A stretch of 64,000 nt of DNA from contig DPDG01000083.1 of NCBI GenBank assembly GCA_003526375.1, forward strand, positions 1 through 64,000, written 5' to 3'. The position numbers were made by a program, and so were the translations under genes. The stretch is from Lentisphaeria bacterium (GTDB lineage: Bacteria > Verrucomicrobiota > Lentisphaeria > Victivallales > UBA1829). The notes under the pieces were generated by a model. The model did no database searches. It had not been told where the DNA came from and worked only from the letters and a program-made list of their open reading frames with translations. Positions 26,101-34,700 of the stretch are shown here, in pieces (the stretch's first letter is position 1; every line of letters starts with the position of its first letter).

Positions 26101-27709
26101 CCAGTCTTTCCAAAAACAGGCGGGGATATCCCGGCGCTTTTCCGGCAATGCGCAGTTCTGCCGCAACTGCCGTTTCCGGCGCTTTGAAACGTACACTCTC
26201 CTTTCCTTTCTGCAGAATCTGCTTTGCCGACACTTTCCTGTTCCGGTCAAAAAAGCAGAGTTCCATTCCCGGGTTCTTTCCGTTCTTCCATTCCAGCAGA
26301 TACTCTCCGCGCGGGCGGATCGAATCAAGAGAAATTTTCTTTTCCGATGCCTGCTGAACGGCAAAAGGAATATTGTTCACCTCCTGCAATCCATTCAAAC
26401 CGGAAAGCGCCATGCGGCACTTTTTCCCGATCCATGATAACCTTATGGAAGTAACCGTCCCGCGCCATGCCGGGTCCTCCCCGACGGGAAAAAGCAGGTC
26501 GTGCCATTCCCCGTCAGGCAGAGAAGATGCTGCGAGATAAGAAGAATATTGCTTTCCCCTGTCAACAGCGGTAAAATCCAGACGCAGATACCCCCCTTCC
26601 TCGAATACTTTGAAGCGTGCCTCGACAACCTTTACATCAGCAGCTTTCCAGTTCAGGCTGCGGCACTCGAAGCCGCCGCCATCCCCCGCCTCAATCTCCG
26701 TACAGGCGGCAGTCTCAAATACTTTCAGCGCATGATACGGCATCCAGAATTCTTTCAGGCGGCCGGAGTCAAAAGAAAGAAAAGCCGCTTTTCCCGCTTC
26801 TTCCCGCTTCCTGAGTTCTTCGCCGGAAAGTTCTTTCACAATAACCTTGCTTACACTGACTTTACCTGTTCCCCGGATAATCAGATGCGGGCGTAAAAGT
26901 TTTTCATCGGGACGCGCAGTGAAATAATAGGACAGCATTTCCGTTTTGCCTTGTCCCTCCCTGCTTCGAACCACAGGATAAGGAGTCCGCTTCCCGCCGG
27001 GCATGGAAAGCATCATGGAAGTCGTCACATCCGGAGAAAGCTTTGTTGATTCGATCTGCACCAGATAATGTTTGCCGGGAACGACAGGAATATCCCTGCC
27101 GGGTACAAATGCAAGATATCCGCTGCGATTCGTCTTGAATACCTCATAAACAGCCCCGTTCCGTTTCATCTCCCCTGCGGAATTCTCATTTTTCCGGATT
27201 TCCCATGAAAAAGAGGCGCGCTCCAGCAGATTGTCCGGCTGCCGGATTTCCTGCATGTCTACGGAGCGGACGACTGCTTTTCCCTCTCCTTTCAGGCAGA
27301 AATGAATCCGGACTTTGCTTTCCCCCTGCTGTGCGGTAAAGTCCAATACGGCAGTCTTGAAATCCGGACAGGCGGGAGCCGGTTTCGATGCGGGGAACGG
27401 AGTCCGCTTCGCGCCGGGCATGGAAAGCATGATATATCCGGCAAGGCTGTCGGAAGACGTCCTGTAATCCACTGTTACGCGATAGGTTTTGCCGGGAGCA
27501 ACCGCCGGTTCATTTTTTCCGCAGTAAAAGAACACAACTCCCTTGTCATTCGCCTTGGTAATCTCGTAAGAACCGTCCGGGAGTTTCACCATACTCCCTT
27601 TTCCCCCCTCTACGGGCAGGCAGTTCCATTGTTTTTCCGGCAGCAGTTCGGCGCTGCCGAGCATCAGTGAGCATAGACCTGCAGTGATTGCAGTGATTGC
27701 CTTTATCAT
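23198..27709 (-). CDS. Very large secreted GH42-like beta-galactosidase with N-terminal carbohydrate-binding domains
   Basis: The 1503-residue protein has a signal peptide (to about residue 19). Two related jelly-roll modules follow (about 25-155 and 160-300), each with a SMPGAKRTPFPAS/SMPGGKRTPYPVV element, then further beta-sandwich modules. One of them (about 530-690) has the WRGNWIWCRNG and FVNGKKAGGG pattern of a GH2-like sugar-binding domain. The TIM barrel (about 830-1200) resembles GH42: Glu966 in GISEGWNSEW is the likely acid/base and Glu1152 in VIVEQDLRTF the likely nucleophile. It ends with a trimerisation-like Rossmann region (MTNLLMLTKEER, VVWLYAPGVF). The start follows AAGGAGATACAACC. 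It lies 21 bp after a pseudopilin gene in the same operon. Family by motif; the substrate is probably a beta-galactoside-containing glycan. Confidence 0.75.
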   Translation of the reverse strand: MIKAITAITAGLCSLMLGSAELLPEKQWNCLPVEGGKGSMVKLPDGSYEITKANDKGVVFFYCGKNEPAVAPGKTYRVTVDYRTSSDSLAGYIMLSMPGAKRTPFPASKPAPACPDFKTAVLDFTAQQGESKVRIHFCLKGEGKAVVRSVDMQEIRQPDNLLERASFSWEIRKNENSAGEMKRNGAVYEVFKTNRSGYLAFVPGRDIPVVPGKHYLVQIESTKLSPDVTTSMMLSMPGGKRTPYPVVRSREGQGKTEMLSYYFTARPDEKLLRPHLIIRGTGKVSVSKVIVKELSGEELRKREEAGKAAFLSFDSGRLKEFWMPYHALKVFETAACTEIEAGDGGGFECRSLNWKAADVKVVEARFKVFEEGGYLRLDFTAVDRGKQYSSYLAASSLPDGEWHDLLFPVGEDPAWRGTVTSIRLSWIGKKCRMALSGLNGLQEVNNIPFAVQQASEKKISLDSIRPRGEYLLEWKNGKNPGMELCFFDRNRKVSAKQILQKGKESVRFKAPETAVAAELRIAGKAPGYPRLFLERLAHLNAPPAYWRGNWIWCRNGFGPNNTNVWFERKFRLKQAPEEAVFVAAGDDLYEVFVNGKKAGGGSDWRVPGRFDVAKDLKAGENRIVVRVHNVQAWGGLLCELYVMENGRAVYFPSNGEWMCHVGGDRMPQAFLTPVMLLGTPPVAPWGTRVNYAYAGPVGEIEILKSGEERFTARIIKAPAVDADQLYFRVVSADGREKRIQGKIKPATSEWKPGRTLEVSYSLPVEYGTPAKAYLDADYIRVKGSHDAGSLRFSEEKKSVPLVKASIAGAGKRAWFLIDGRKYSPVYYDLPGTFGMNPASRDFLVRNAVAAGAEVIRFGIGMDQFWQEEGRFDFSGLDRAMEVLTLNAPEMRVILTVKCGMPSWWMKKNPDDVTKYYGGQPIHEQKDRQALASKKYLQDAAAGLRALIGHIRQSSYADRVFGMGISEGWNSEWFWSYEDGNNRPARSGFSKADFATFRSYLREKYQTDAALASAWKRPGLTFDTITMPSPREQDVGSVLALLDPAEDMAKIDWFEFRNRAVSEAIIALCKVVKEETGGRWLCGAYYGYLIAFSNIFNRLQTVGHLGIEAVARSPYVDYVWGPSFYTWRYPGMSDSPMQAAESFTSHGKLVIVEQDLRTFSENSQYESRNGKLNTVEQSIGAMNRAFGMTLARGIGMHWMEMYESWFREKVLLELMAEQQKIYRSLPPVQGTTPVEVCIVSDQKSAFYAKHNAGDGAHRALIGELMRRFNEAGFPFRHVLLADLLQHELIPPQKLYIMTNLLMLTKEERNTLKKRLEREKAAVVWLYAPGVFYPENGSSAGNISDLLGIGMKMVAKWMAPVMELKDGWGSNTVSNPNVSGPWFFPESGFKDVIGTVGGKTPALVSWEKNGVRNYFTSLMYLPPQVIRSIAGRAGVHLYNRECGDPLWIGNDVVFLHAKTGGMKSIQLPPGMKMRAISGPFQGEFRSGEFWNAEAGQTYGFLVFRQ

Positions 27710-27730
27710 GGTTGTATCTCCTTATGATAT

Positions 27731-28486
27731 TCAGTCCAGCGGATTCCCGCGTTTCAGATGATCCCGTCTCTGGGTGGTGTCCGTGGTAAAACTCTCCAGA
27801 TATCTGACAGGTGCGGCATGGCCGTCCGCCCATAAGATATTGCCGGAGCCGTTATGACGGCTGATGGTATGGCCGTTCATGCTGTCGATCAAACAGTATG
27901 GCGATTTCGGTTGCGCCGCCATTTTGGATTCCCCCAGCAAAAGCTTCGTGGACGGATTTTTAATTCTGTCCGGTGTGCCGGGGGTTATATCTGCCGGGGA
28001 AGCCGGAAGATTTCCGTTCCGTGCATACCAGTCATCCGTCGCACCGAGCGAATTGATTCCGAAATGAACGTATTGAAACACCCAGGCATTTGCCGGATTG
28101 TTATAATTCCTGCCCCATGCTGCCCGCTGATCGTTGACATTCTGAAGCGCCGGAGCGTTCGGACATTCAAAAATCTTGAAGTTCTTCAGATAATCGCCGT
28201 TTGCCAGCAGCCAGGACCATACCTGTTTCGCATCAAGAGCGCCACCGGTGAAAGTAGTCGGCGGATAATACTTCTGAGCATCGACATAAAGCATCAAAGG
28301 GATATTCAACTGCTTTATATTATTGAGACACTGAACGGCTCTGGCTTTATCCCGCGCCTTGCTCAATGCGGGCAGAAGCATACCTGCAAGAATCGCAATG
28401 ACCGAAATTACGACGAGGAGCTCTATCAAGGTGAAATTTCCAGTTTTTCTATTCAAATCAAGCCATCTCCTTCTCCGGCATTCCAT
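27731..28486 (-). CDS. DG-type pseudopilin (prepilin-like, H-X9-DG)
   Basis: The 251-residue protein has a 17-residue basic leader, the pilin helix FTLIELLVVISVIAILAG ending in MLLPALSKAR, and a globular part with RHNGSGNILWADGHA (H-X9-DG). The residue before the mature Phe is Asn, with Gly at -2. The start follows an AAGGAGGT element 5 nt upstream, a very strong site. The gene is directly upstream of the GH42-like enzyme and divergent from an AraC regulator. Same family and same cassette position as the other pseudopilins of this window. Confidence 0.87.
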   Translation of the reverse strand: MECRRRRWLDLNRKTGNFTLIELLVVISVIAILAGMLLPALSKARDKARAVQCLNNIKQLNIPLMLYVDAQKYYPPTTFTGGALDAKQVWSWLLANGDYLKNFKIFECPNAPALQNVNDQRAAWGRNYNNPANAWVFQYVHFGINSLGATDDWYARNGNLPASPADITPGTPDRIKNPSTKLLLGESKMAAQPKSPYCLIDSMNGHTISRHNGSGNILWADGHAAPVRYLESFTTDTTQRRDHLKRGNPLD

Positions 28487-28599
28487 AACGGACCTCCTTC
28501 ATTTAATATAATTCCCGCAAATCAAAATTTCATCCGCTTTTCGATGACAATATTCAGATTTCTTTCTGATGCCAGCAATTATAGCAATATCTGCCATAT

Positions 28600-28612
28600 G
28601 GAAATCATTTCC
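28600..28612. promoter_or_regulatory. Palindrome in the divergent AraC-pseudopilin region
   Basis: GGAAAT-C-ATTTCC is a perfect odd-centred palindrome. On the minus strand it lies just upstream of a TATAAT (28579-28584 region) that could serve the pseudopilin-GH42 operon. It could be a regulator site; AraC proteins more often use direct repeats, so the binding factor is uncertain. Confidence 0.3.
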
Positions 28613-28745
28613 CTTTGATTTTCTCAATGAAGGGAACTATATTGATTCCTCTTTTATTTTATTATATAACAAAAAATAAATTCTGCATGAACAAATTGTC
28701 ATTATTATAGCATAATCTGTCTAAAAAAGAATGGAGACAGGAAAA

Positions 28746-29675
28746 ATGGGACAAAAAGGCACCCATATCTGTGAACTTTACAGCCGGAAGCAATTCAGGC
28801 ATACTACGCTCCCGCTGAGTATCGAGATGTTCGACTATAAATCCACGACGGACAAATGGCACCGCCATACGGATTTCTACGAACTGGTGATCGTATGCAG
28901 CGGCAAGGCGCGGAATGAAAACAGCCGGCGTTCGGAGCAGGTCCATGCAGGCCATGTCTACCTTCTGCCGTCAGGTTCAGTTCACCGCTATGCAAAACTT
29001 TGGAACTTCCGCCACTACAACATCCTGTTTCAACCGCAGATTCTTGATATCGGTTCGGTCAATATCGCCGCTTTACCGGGGTATTCCCATCTCTTTCATT
29101 TCCAGTTTGACGGCGAGGACCGCTGTTCCCTGCTGCTTTCCGTCGATGAGACCATTCTTTCGCAGTTGATTTCCATGATTGAGACCGTCCGCAATGAAAT
29201 GGCGCTGCGTTTGCCGGGCTGGCAGGAGGCGGCATATTTTGAATTCATGCGGATGCTGGTCCATCTGCTCCGCCATTGTGTCCCGCAGGATACCGGAATC
29301 GGGCAGAACGCATTTCAGATCGGGCGTGCGATCCGGGCAATGGAGGAGGACTGCACCCAGCAGTTTACCCTGAAAAGCCTTGCCGACATGGTTCACATGT
29401 CACAAAGCAGTTTTCGCCATCATTTTACGGAAATCACCGGAATCCCGCCGGGGGAGTATCTGCTGAAGCTCCGCCTGAAAAAAGCCCTGCTGATGCTGAT
29501 GTCTCCCAACCGGATCTCCAATATCGCGGCACAATGCGGGTTTCGCGACAACAATTATTTCTCCCGCCAGTTCCGCAAACAGCTGGGTATGCCTCCGAGG
29601 AATTTCCATCAGGAATACATGTGCCACCGGAGCAATGTCAGCGACATGTTGAAAAAACTTTATCCGGACCAGTGA
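28746..29675 (+). CDS. AraC-family transcriptional regulator
   Basis: The 309-residue protein has an N-terminal cupin-like sensor (about 25-110, with WHRHTDFYELVIVCSG and GHVYLLPSGSVHRYAK) and a C-terminal AraC double helix-turn-helix (about 200-300, with LADMVHMSQSSFRHHFTEIT and CGFRDNNYFSRQFRKQLGM). The ATG at 28746 follows GGAGACAGG; an in-frame ATG at 28731 would overlap that element. It is divergent from the pseudopilin-GH42 operon, which it most likely activates in response to a released sugar. Confidence 0.9.
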   Translation: MGQKGTHICELYSRKQFRHTTLPLSIEMFDYKSTTDKWHRHTDFYELVIVCSGKARNENSRRSEQVHAGHVYLLPSGSVHRYAKLWNFRHYNILFQPQILDIGSVNIAALPGYSHLFHFQFDGEDRCSLLLSVDETILSQLISMIETVRNEMALRLPGWQEAAYFEFMRMLVHLLRHCVPQDTGIGQNAFQIGRAIRAMEEDCTQQFTLKSLADMVHMSQSSFRHHFTEITGIPPGEYLLKLRLKKALLMLMSPNRISNIAAQCGFRDNNYFSRQFRKQLGMPPRNFHQEYMCHRSNVSDMLKKLYPDQ

Positions 29676-29798
29676 AAAGTAACTGAGAAGTCATTAAATC
29701 ATCATAACTTTCCGTTTTTTTTATCGCTTGATGTTTGCACTCTGCCGAAAACGCACTATTTTTCTTTGCAGACTCAAAAACAAACAGAGGAGAGTGGC

Positions 29799-30644
29799 AT
29801 GAAAAAGATCAGAAAGCGTCCCATGGAACTCGGAGTCCTTTCCAGATTCGCGGAAGACGATTCCAACCCGTTCGACGTCATTGCACGTTACGGCGTCGCC
29901 ACAACCCAGCTCTGCAACTGGGACATGGCAAAATGGACAAAAGAAAACGCGAAAAAAGTCAAACGTGACCTGAAGTCAAGCGGCGTACGCCTTGCCGCCC
30001 TTTGGACAGGTTACTCCGGAACCGTGATCTGGGATCTGATCGACGGCCCGGACACCATGGGCATCGTTCCCGAATACACACGGAAAAGACGCATCGCGGA
30101 TCTCAAGGCGGGAGCGGATTTCGCAGCCCGGATCGGCGCTCCGGCAATTATCACCCACTGCGGCTTTATCCCGGAAACGCCGAAATCGCATCTTTATATG
30201 GAGGTGCTTGACGCGCTCGGAGAAATCGCGGAATACTGCCGGCAGCTCGGACTCGGATTCTGGTTTGAAACCGGTCAGGAGACACCTGTCACGCTTCTGC
30301 GCACGATCGAAGACCTCGCCCTGCCGAATCTCGGAATCAACCTTGACACCGCAAATATCATTCTTTACGGAAAAGGCAATCCTCTCGATTCTCTCGACGT
30401 ATTCGGGAAATATGTCCGCAATCTGCATGTGAAAGACGGCGTATATCCGGTTGACGGACACAAACTCGGACATGAAGTTGCGATCGGGAAAGGCAAAGTC
30501 GATTTCAAGAAAATCATTCCGAAACTCCATGAACTCGGTTTCAAGGGGGAACTCGTCATCGAACGCGAAATCAGCGGCGAGCAGCAGGCAAAAGATATCA
30601 TGGCGTCCCTGAAATATATCGGCGGACTTGTCGATAAACTGTAA
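29799..30644 (+). CDS. Sugar phosphate isomerase/epimerase-like TIM-barrel protein
   Basis: The 281-residue protein matches the xylose isomerase-like TIM barrel (AP-endonuclease 2 family). Metal-binding and active-site type residues appear in IITHCGFIPE, WFETGQET, NLGINLDTANIILYG and LHVKDGVYPVDGHK, and the end has GELVIEREISGEQQ. Members isomerise or epimerise sugars, inositols or keto-sugars, or act in 3-dehydroshikimate or sugar dehydration pathways. No signal peptide. The start at 29799 follows CAGAGGAGAG; an in-frame ATG at 29766 would add 11 residues. It stands alone between two regions, followed by a strong terminator. Exact reaction unknown. Confidence 0.85.
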   Translation: MKKIRKRPMELGVLSRFAEDDSNPFDVIARYGVATTQLCNWDMAKWTKENAKKVKRDLKSSGVRLAALWTGYSGTVIWDLIDGPDTMGIVPEYTRKRRIADLKAGADFAARIGAPAIITHCGFIPETPKSHLYMEVLDALGEIAEYCRQLGLGFWFETGQETPVTLLRTIEDLALPNLGINLDTANIILYGKGNPLDSLDVFGKYVRNLHVKDGVYPVDGHKLGHEVAIGKGKVDFKKIIPKLHELGFKGELVIEREISGEQQAKDIMASLKYIGGLVDKL

Positions 30645-30650
30645 TGCCGG

Positions 30651-30690
30651 AATCTCCGGTTCCTCTTTACTTCGGGAACCGGAGATTTTT
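30651..30690 (+). terminator. Rho-independent terminator after the sugar isomerase-like gene
   Basis: AATCTCCGGTTCC (30651-30663) pairs perfectly with GGAACCGGAGATT (30675-30687), followed by a T run. It abuts the stop of the convergent MBL hydrolase gene. Confidence 0.9.
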
Positions 30691-31304
30691 CATAGATATG
30701 GATTGTTCTGTTTTTCGAAACCGATTGTGCTCGGATAACCGTGTCCGGGATAAATTTCCAGAGAATCGGGAAGCGTCATCAGTCTGCCGGAAATGGATTC
30801 CATCAAGGTTGCGGTGTCGCCGCCGGGGAAATCGGTACGGCCGACCGATGCACGGAACAGCGTGTCGCCGGTAAACAGCGCATTGTATTCCCTGAAGTAA
30901 TAGCAAACGCCGCCGGGAGTGTGACCGGGCGTATGGAGAATTTCAAAATCCGGGGTCTGCGGCGGCCATTCCGAGGGCGTGAGCAGATTCTCCGCCGCGG
31001 GAAGATACGGCGGAAAACAATTTGCAGGGCTGGCATACATTGCACTGTCAGCAGGATCAATATAAAGTTCTGTGATGTTCAGTCTCTTTGCAACCTCTCC
31101 CACGGCACCGATATGATCCGCATGACAATGCGTCAGAAGAATGACGGCTTTCTGACAGGAAAATGCGGATGCCGCGGCAATGATGTCCTGCGCATCGCCG
31201 CCGGGATCAATGATGTAAAGAGTCTTCTTATCCGGTGACGGCACCAGGTAGCAGTTTACTTCAAACGCCCCGACGACAACAGTGGCAAATGGTTTTGTCT
31301 TCAT
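30690..31304 (-). CDS. MBL-fold metallo-hydrolase (glyoxalase II-like)
   Basis: The 204-residue protein has the metallo-beta-lactamase metal site: His59, His61, Asp63 and His64 in LLTHCHADHIG, then HTPGHTPGG, GDTLFRASVGRTD and the C-terminal IYPGHGYPSTIG, so all expected ligands are present. Small MBL proteins of this kind are usually glyoxalase II-like thioesterases; the YcbL-type subgroup fits the length. The start at 31304 lies 8 nt from GAAGG; a second ATG at 31319 lacks spacing to it. Confidence 0.9.
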   Translation of the reverse strand: MKTKPFATVVVGAFEVNCYLVPSPDKKTLYIIDPGGDAQDIIAAASAFSCQKAVILLTHCHADHIGAVGEVAKRLNITELYIDPADSAMYASPANCFPPYLPAAENLLTPSEWPPQTPDFEILHTPGHTPGGVCYYFREYNALFTGDTLFRASVGRTDFPGGDTATLMESISGRLMTLPDSLEIYPGHGYPSTIGFEKQNNPYL

Positions 31305-31417
31305 GAAATCATCCTTCAAAACTTAATCATGTTCAGTATGGAGAGATACTCTAGCCCATTTTCCACCGCTTGCAAAATCTTTTCCGAATAAAGCGGATAT
31401 TTTTTACGAAACGGAAA

Positions 31418-33961
31418 TTACGGATTCACGTCTTTCACGGAAAATTCAATTCTCTTTGTCCCGTTGATTTCGTATTTCCTCTTTTCCTTCCCGAAAGAAA
31501 ATACCGCGCTGCCTCTGCCCCCGGCATCGCAGGAAAAACGGTTATCCTCATACTGAACGTCCGTCAGCACAAGGCTGCCGGAAAGTTCCACCGAGATCGG
31601 TATCCTGACCAGCGACGCGCAATATTTCTTTCCCAGAATGATCCGGCAGAGCGTTCCCTGCGGAGTTCCGGTGAATTTCACCGGATATCCGGGAATCCGG
31701 CTTCCTTTCTCGTTATAGACATAGGGAATGCAAAGAGAGTTTTCCCCTTTCCAGCCGAATTCACCGCTGTGGGTCGTCAGGATGCGTTCCCTGCCGAGCA
31801 GCCATCCGCTGTGGATTTCGACCGGGGTGAAAGGATACATTTTCGTGGTGATCGTCGGACATGCCGCCTGATTGTTGTAATGATAATACAAGGCACCGTT
31901 TTTCATGGCGTTGCGGATATCCGCCATACAGTCCTCCGGTGTGACGGAGTAAGTCAGCATATCTCCGAGCTGGATCGGCGTATAGAGATGGGAGAGGAAG
32001 ATCCACCATGAATTATAGGTTTCCTCAAAGCGAGGGAACTTGAATTTCCGTTCCGAGCGGGTTTCCGGTGAAAAATTGGCGATGAAGCCTTTCTTCCGCC
32101 GATTGAGAACATAGTCCATCACATTCCTGTTGAAATCCAGTTTGAGCAGAGGCACAAAACCGATTTTACGGACAACATCATGATTTTTGTCCAGCTCCAC
32201 GGACACCTTGTCCCACATATTGTATGTTACGAATTTTCTCGTATAAGTGAACTCGTCGTGATAAATTCCGTCGATGTCGAAGTTGTCGCAGAGATATTTC
32301 AGGAACGCCATGAAACGTTTTCCATAGGCATTTTCCGCGGTAGGGACAAAAAAACGGTAAGGGGGCTCCTCGACGGTCTTTCCGTTCGGCAGCGTCAGGG
32401 CGCAGTCCGCATATTTTTCCGCATCGCCGATCTCCGTAGACCATTGATTATGAACATAAATGAAACGTTTGACATCGGGAGTGCAAGCGCGGGCTTTCGC
32501 AAGCATATCGCGTATGAATCCGCGCATCGGCTCCACGGGAAATTCCGTGATCGTTGAGGGAGCCAGTCTGCCGCGGACTTTTTCATCCATCAGGGCGGCG
32601 CCGTGAATGCAACTGTTCCGTTTTGCGTATTCTCCACCGAGATGAGCCCAGTAAAGCACCCCCAGCGAGTTGAATTTCAACCCGGCGTCACGGTGAAATT
32701 TCCGCGCCTTCTCTCCGGTCCATGTCCGGAACACATTCAGGGAAAGATGAAAACCGCCTTCAATGGGGAAATTCACATCCCAGTCGCGCCGCACCTCGTT
32801 GACAAAATCAAAATAATCCGCGGACATCACCGGATAGACCGACCATTCGACGGTCCGGCTCTCGTTCGGGGAAAGAGCGAACGTCTCCGTCCTGATTCCG
32901 GCTTTCCCGTTTTCGCAGTACTGGATGTTCTGAACCCGGAACACATCATCCTGCGCAAGAAAAGCGATGCCCTGCCCGTTCCGCCGGTCCGCAAGAAATA
33001 CACTGGGATTGCGCCCGCCGGAATTGCGGCTGTGATTCGGCGCGGGGTCCCCAGCCACATATACGGGATCGAATGCCGCGGCGGACGTTTCATAACAGAT
33101 TTTCAATCCGATCAGTTGATCGCTTCTGTTCGTGAAAGTATCGAAGACATCAATCCTGTTTTTCTGCCTTGAGATCCGGCGGGATACGGAATACAGGGGT
33201 GTCTCCAGCGTCTCGCGGTCCCCCATCCGGAACCACTTCCCGCCGGGAGCGGAAAAACAGCTTTCCAGCGGGACGGCGAGTCTGCCGTATCTGATCCGCA
33301 GTTCGCCGTTTTTCCTTTCCAGTGTATAATCCGGAGCGGGGACATCCGCCATCCGGATGAAGTCCGGTTCTTTCACCGGCGGGGGGATCGGGCTGGGAAC
33401 ATCCGACTGCACAACTCTGAAATTGCGGACCGCCAGCGCGGGAACACGCTTCAGCCCCAGGCTCCTGTAATAGCCGGACAGCTCCGAGCCGAAGCGGAGC
33501 GTCACCGTGTTTTCCTTTTCCCCGGACAACAGGTCTGTGATATCAAGAACCACACGGTATGCCTGCGGATCGGCAGGCTGAAAACGTTCTTTCGCCAGTT
33601 CATAGTCGGGTGAATAAAGCGAATACCATTTTTCGCCCGCACAAACCCGGTAGGCTCCGTGATCCTTATGGTATGAGCTCAAACTTTTGTTCAGGAGCCG
33701 GGCATGATGCCTGGTTGCCATGGAGGAAACGGGAGTGCCGTTCACAAAAATCTGCCAGCACGGATTCCAGCCGCCGAGACGCGGAAAGTCAATGCGATGT
33801 TCGAACTCCACCGTGATCCGCCCCGGATTTTTCATCGCCGGAAACGTCCAGTTCCGGTTCTGCCGCAGTCTGATGAATGTTTCACCGGGACTTTCCAGCA
33901 GAACTTTTTCCGATGCGGAAACGGAGAAAGCAAGAAGAAGGAGAAAATACAGCAGTTTCAT
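31418..33961 (-). CDS. Secreted glycosidase-like protein of unrecognised family
   Basis: The 847-residue protein has a signal peptide (MKLLYFLLLLAFSVSAS). Residues about 20-180 look like a beta-sandwich sugar-binding domain (WQIFVNGTPVSSMATRHH). Residues about 400-760 look like a TIM barrel: YWAHLGGEYAKR, FIYVHNQWSTEIGDA, and notably DIDGIYHDEFTY, where the paired Asp-Glu at a strand end resembles retaining or substrate-assisted glycosidase active sites. This region recalls GH123_N (formerly DUF6067)-type proteins, but I cannot confirm it. It is the third gene of a minus-strand operon after two pseudopilins, 31 bp behind the second. Function as a polysaccharide-degrading enzyme is inferred. 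Confidence 0.6.
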   Translation of the reverse strand: MKLLYFLLLLAFSVSASEKVLLESPGETFIRLRQNRNWTFPAMKNPGRITVEFEHRIDFPRLGGWNPCWQIFVNGTPVSSMATRHHARLLNKSLSSYHKDHGAYRVCAGEKWYSLYSPDYELAKERFQPADPQAYRVVLDITDLLSGEKENTVTLRFGSELSGYYRSLGLKRVPALAVRNFRVVQSDVPSPIPPPVKEPDFIRMADVPAPDYTLERKNGELRIRYGRLAVPLESCFSAPGGKWFRMGDRETLETPLYSVSRRISRQKNRIDVFDTFTNRSDQLIGLKICYETSAAAFDPVYVAGDPAPNHSRNSGGRNPSVFLADRRNGQGIAFLAQDDVFRVQNIQYCENGKAGIRTETFALSPNESRTVEWSVYPVMSADYFDFVNEVRRDWDVNFPIEGGFHLSLNVFRTWTGEKARKFHRDAGLKFNSLGVLYWAHLGGEYAKRNSCIHGAALMDEKVRGRLAPSTITEFPVEPMRGFIRDMLAKARACTPDVKRFIYVHNQWSTEIGDAEKYADCALTLPNGKTVEEPPYRFFVPTAENAYGKRFMAFLKYLCDNFDIDGIYHDEFTYTRKFVTYNMWDKVSVELDKNHDVVRKIGFVPLLKLDFNRNVMDYVLNRRKKGFIANFSPETRSERKFKFPRFEETYNSWWIFLSHLYTPIQLGDMLTYSVTPEDCMADIRNAMKNGALYYHYNNQAACPTITTKMYPFTPVEIHSGWLLGRERILTTHSGEFGWKGENSLCIPYVYNEKGSRIPGYPVKFTGTPQGTLCRIILGKKYCASLVRIPISVELSGSLVLTDVQYEDNRFSCDAGGRGSAVFSFGKEKRKYEINGTKRIEFSVKDVNP

Positions 33962-33992
33962 AAAAACCTTTCCGGATGTTCGGCTCTTTCAC

Positions 33993-34616
33993 TTATTTGC
34001 AGTAACTGAAAAAATTGCGGTCCGCGTAATATCTGGAGTCGCGGAAACGCATCAGTTCCTGCTCGTTGTTGGCGGTGACATGACCGTCCGCAAACGCGAC
34101 ATTCGCTTTTTTGTCATGCCGGACCGCCACATATCCGTTGAAATCTTTGAGGATGATATAAACCTGTTCCTCCTTATTTCCCTTGACGCTGTCGGAATAC
34201 ACAGGCCAGTCAACGGGATTTTCCACGGCGGAGAGCACAATTCCGTTCTTCGTGCTGTTTTTGAATCGATCCGCCATCCCGTATGTTTTGGAGGAATCGC
34301 CATTCCACATCTGCGGCGGGGCGGACGGGCAGAGCAGTTCGGAAACGCGGTTCATCTTCGGGCTGGGAAAGTATTTTCCGTCCTTGATCACAACGGCAAC
34401 CCATGTGCGTTTCCCGTCCCATGCACACGGCAGCGCCTTGTAATCGGCGGAATAAGATGCCGCGGAATTCATAATCCGTTTCAGGTTGTTTCTGCAAAGC
34501 TGTGTCCCCCCTTCCGCTGTCGCACAACGCAGGACATGAATTCCCGTGACGCCGGCAGCCAGCAGGACAAACAAAGTGACGGCAAGTTCAACAAGGGCGT
34601 AATTTCTTCTATTCAT
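33993..34616 (-). CDS. Divergent DG-type pseudopilin
   Basis: The 207-residue protein keeps the pilin-like N-terminus only loosely: a five-residue leader MNRRN and then YALVELAVTLFVLLAAG. Glu5 is retained, but Phe1 is Tyr, the LLPAL motif with Pro22 is missing, and the -1 residue is Asn. The globular part ends with HDKKANVAFADGHV, an intact H-X9-DG motif, so it belongs to the family. The start follows AAAGGATA. It sits between another pseudopilin and the secreted glycosidase-like gene, a rare double-pilin cassette; it may be a minor or tip subunit. Confidence 0.75.
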   Translation of the reverse strand: MNRRNYALVELAVTLFVLLAAGVTGIHVLRCATAEGGTQLCRNNLKRIMNSAASYSADYKALPCAWDGKRTWVAVVIKDGKYFPSPKMNRVSELLCPSAPPQMWNGDSSKTYGMADRFKNSTKNGIVLSAVENPVDWPVYSDSVKGNKEEQVYIILKDFNGYVAVRHDKKANVAFADGHVTANNEQELMRFRDSRYYADRNFFSYCK

Positions 34617-34700
34617 TTTTTTATCCTTTCCATTTTATTGGTGATATCAGGCACGAATCCTTTTTCTTTCCGGTGTTTGAACACGTTTTTATTGTTTGTT

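Noticed and set aside
23855..26437. 860-codon open frame opposite the GH42-like gene
   Set aside because: It lies entirely antisense to a gene with signal peptide, ribosome-binding site and catalytic motifs; its translation has no recognisable domain and is rich in Arg, Pro and Ser, as shadows are.
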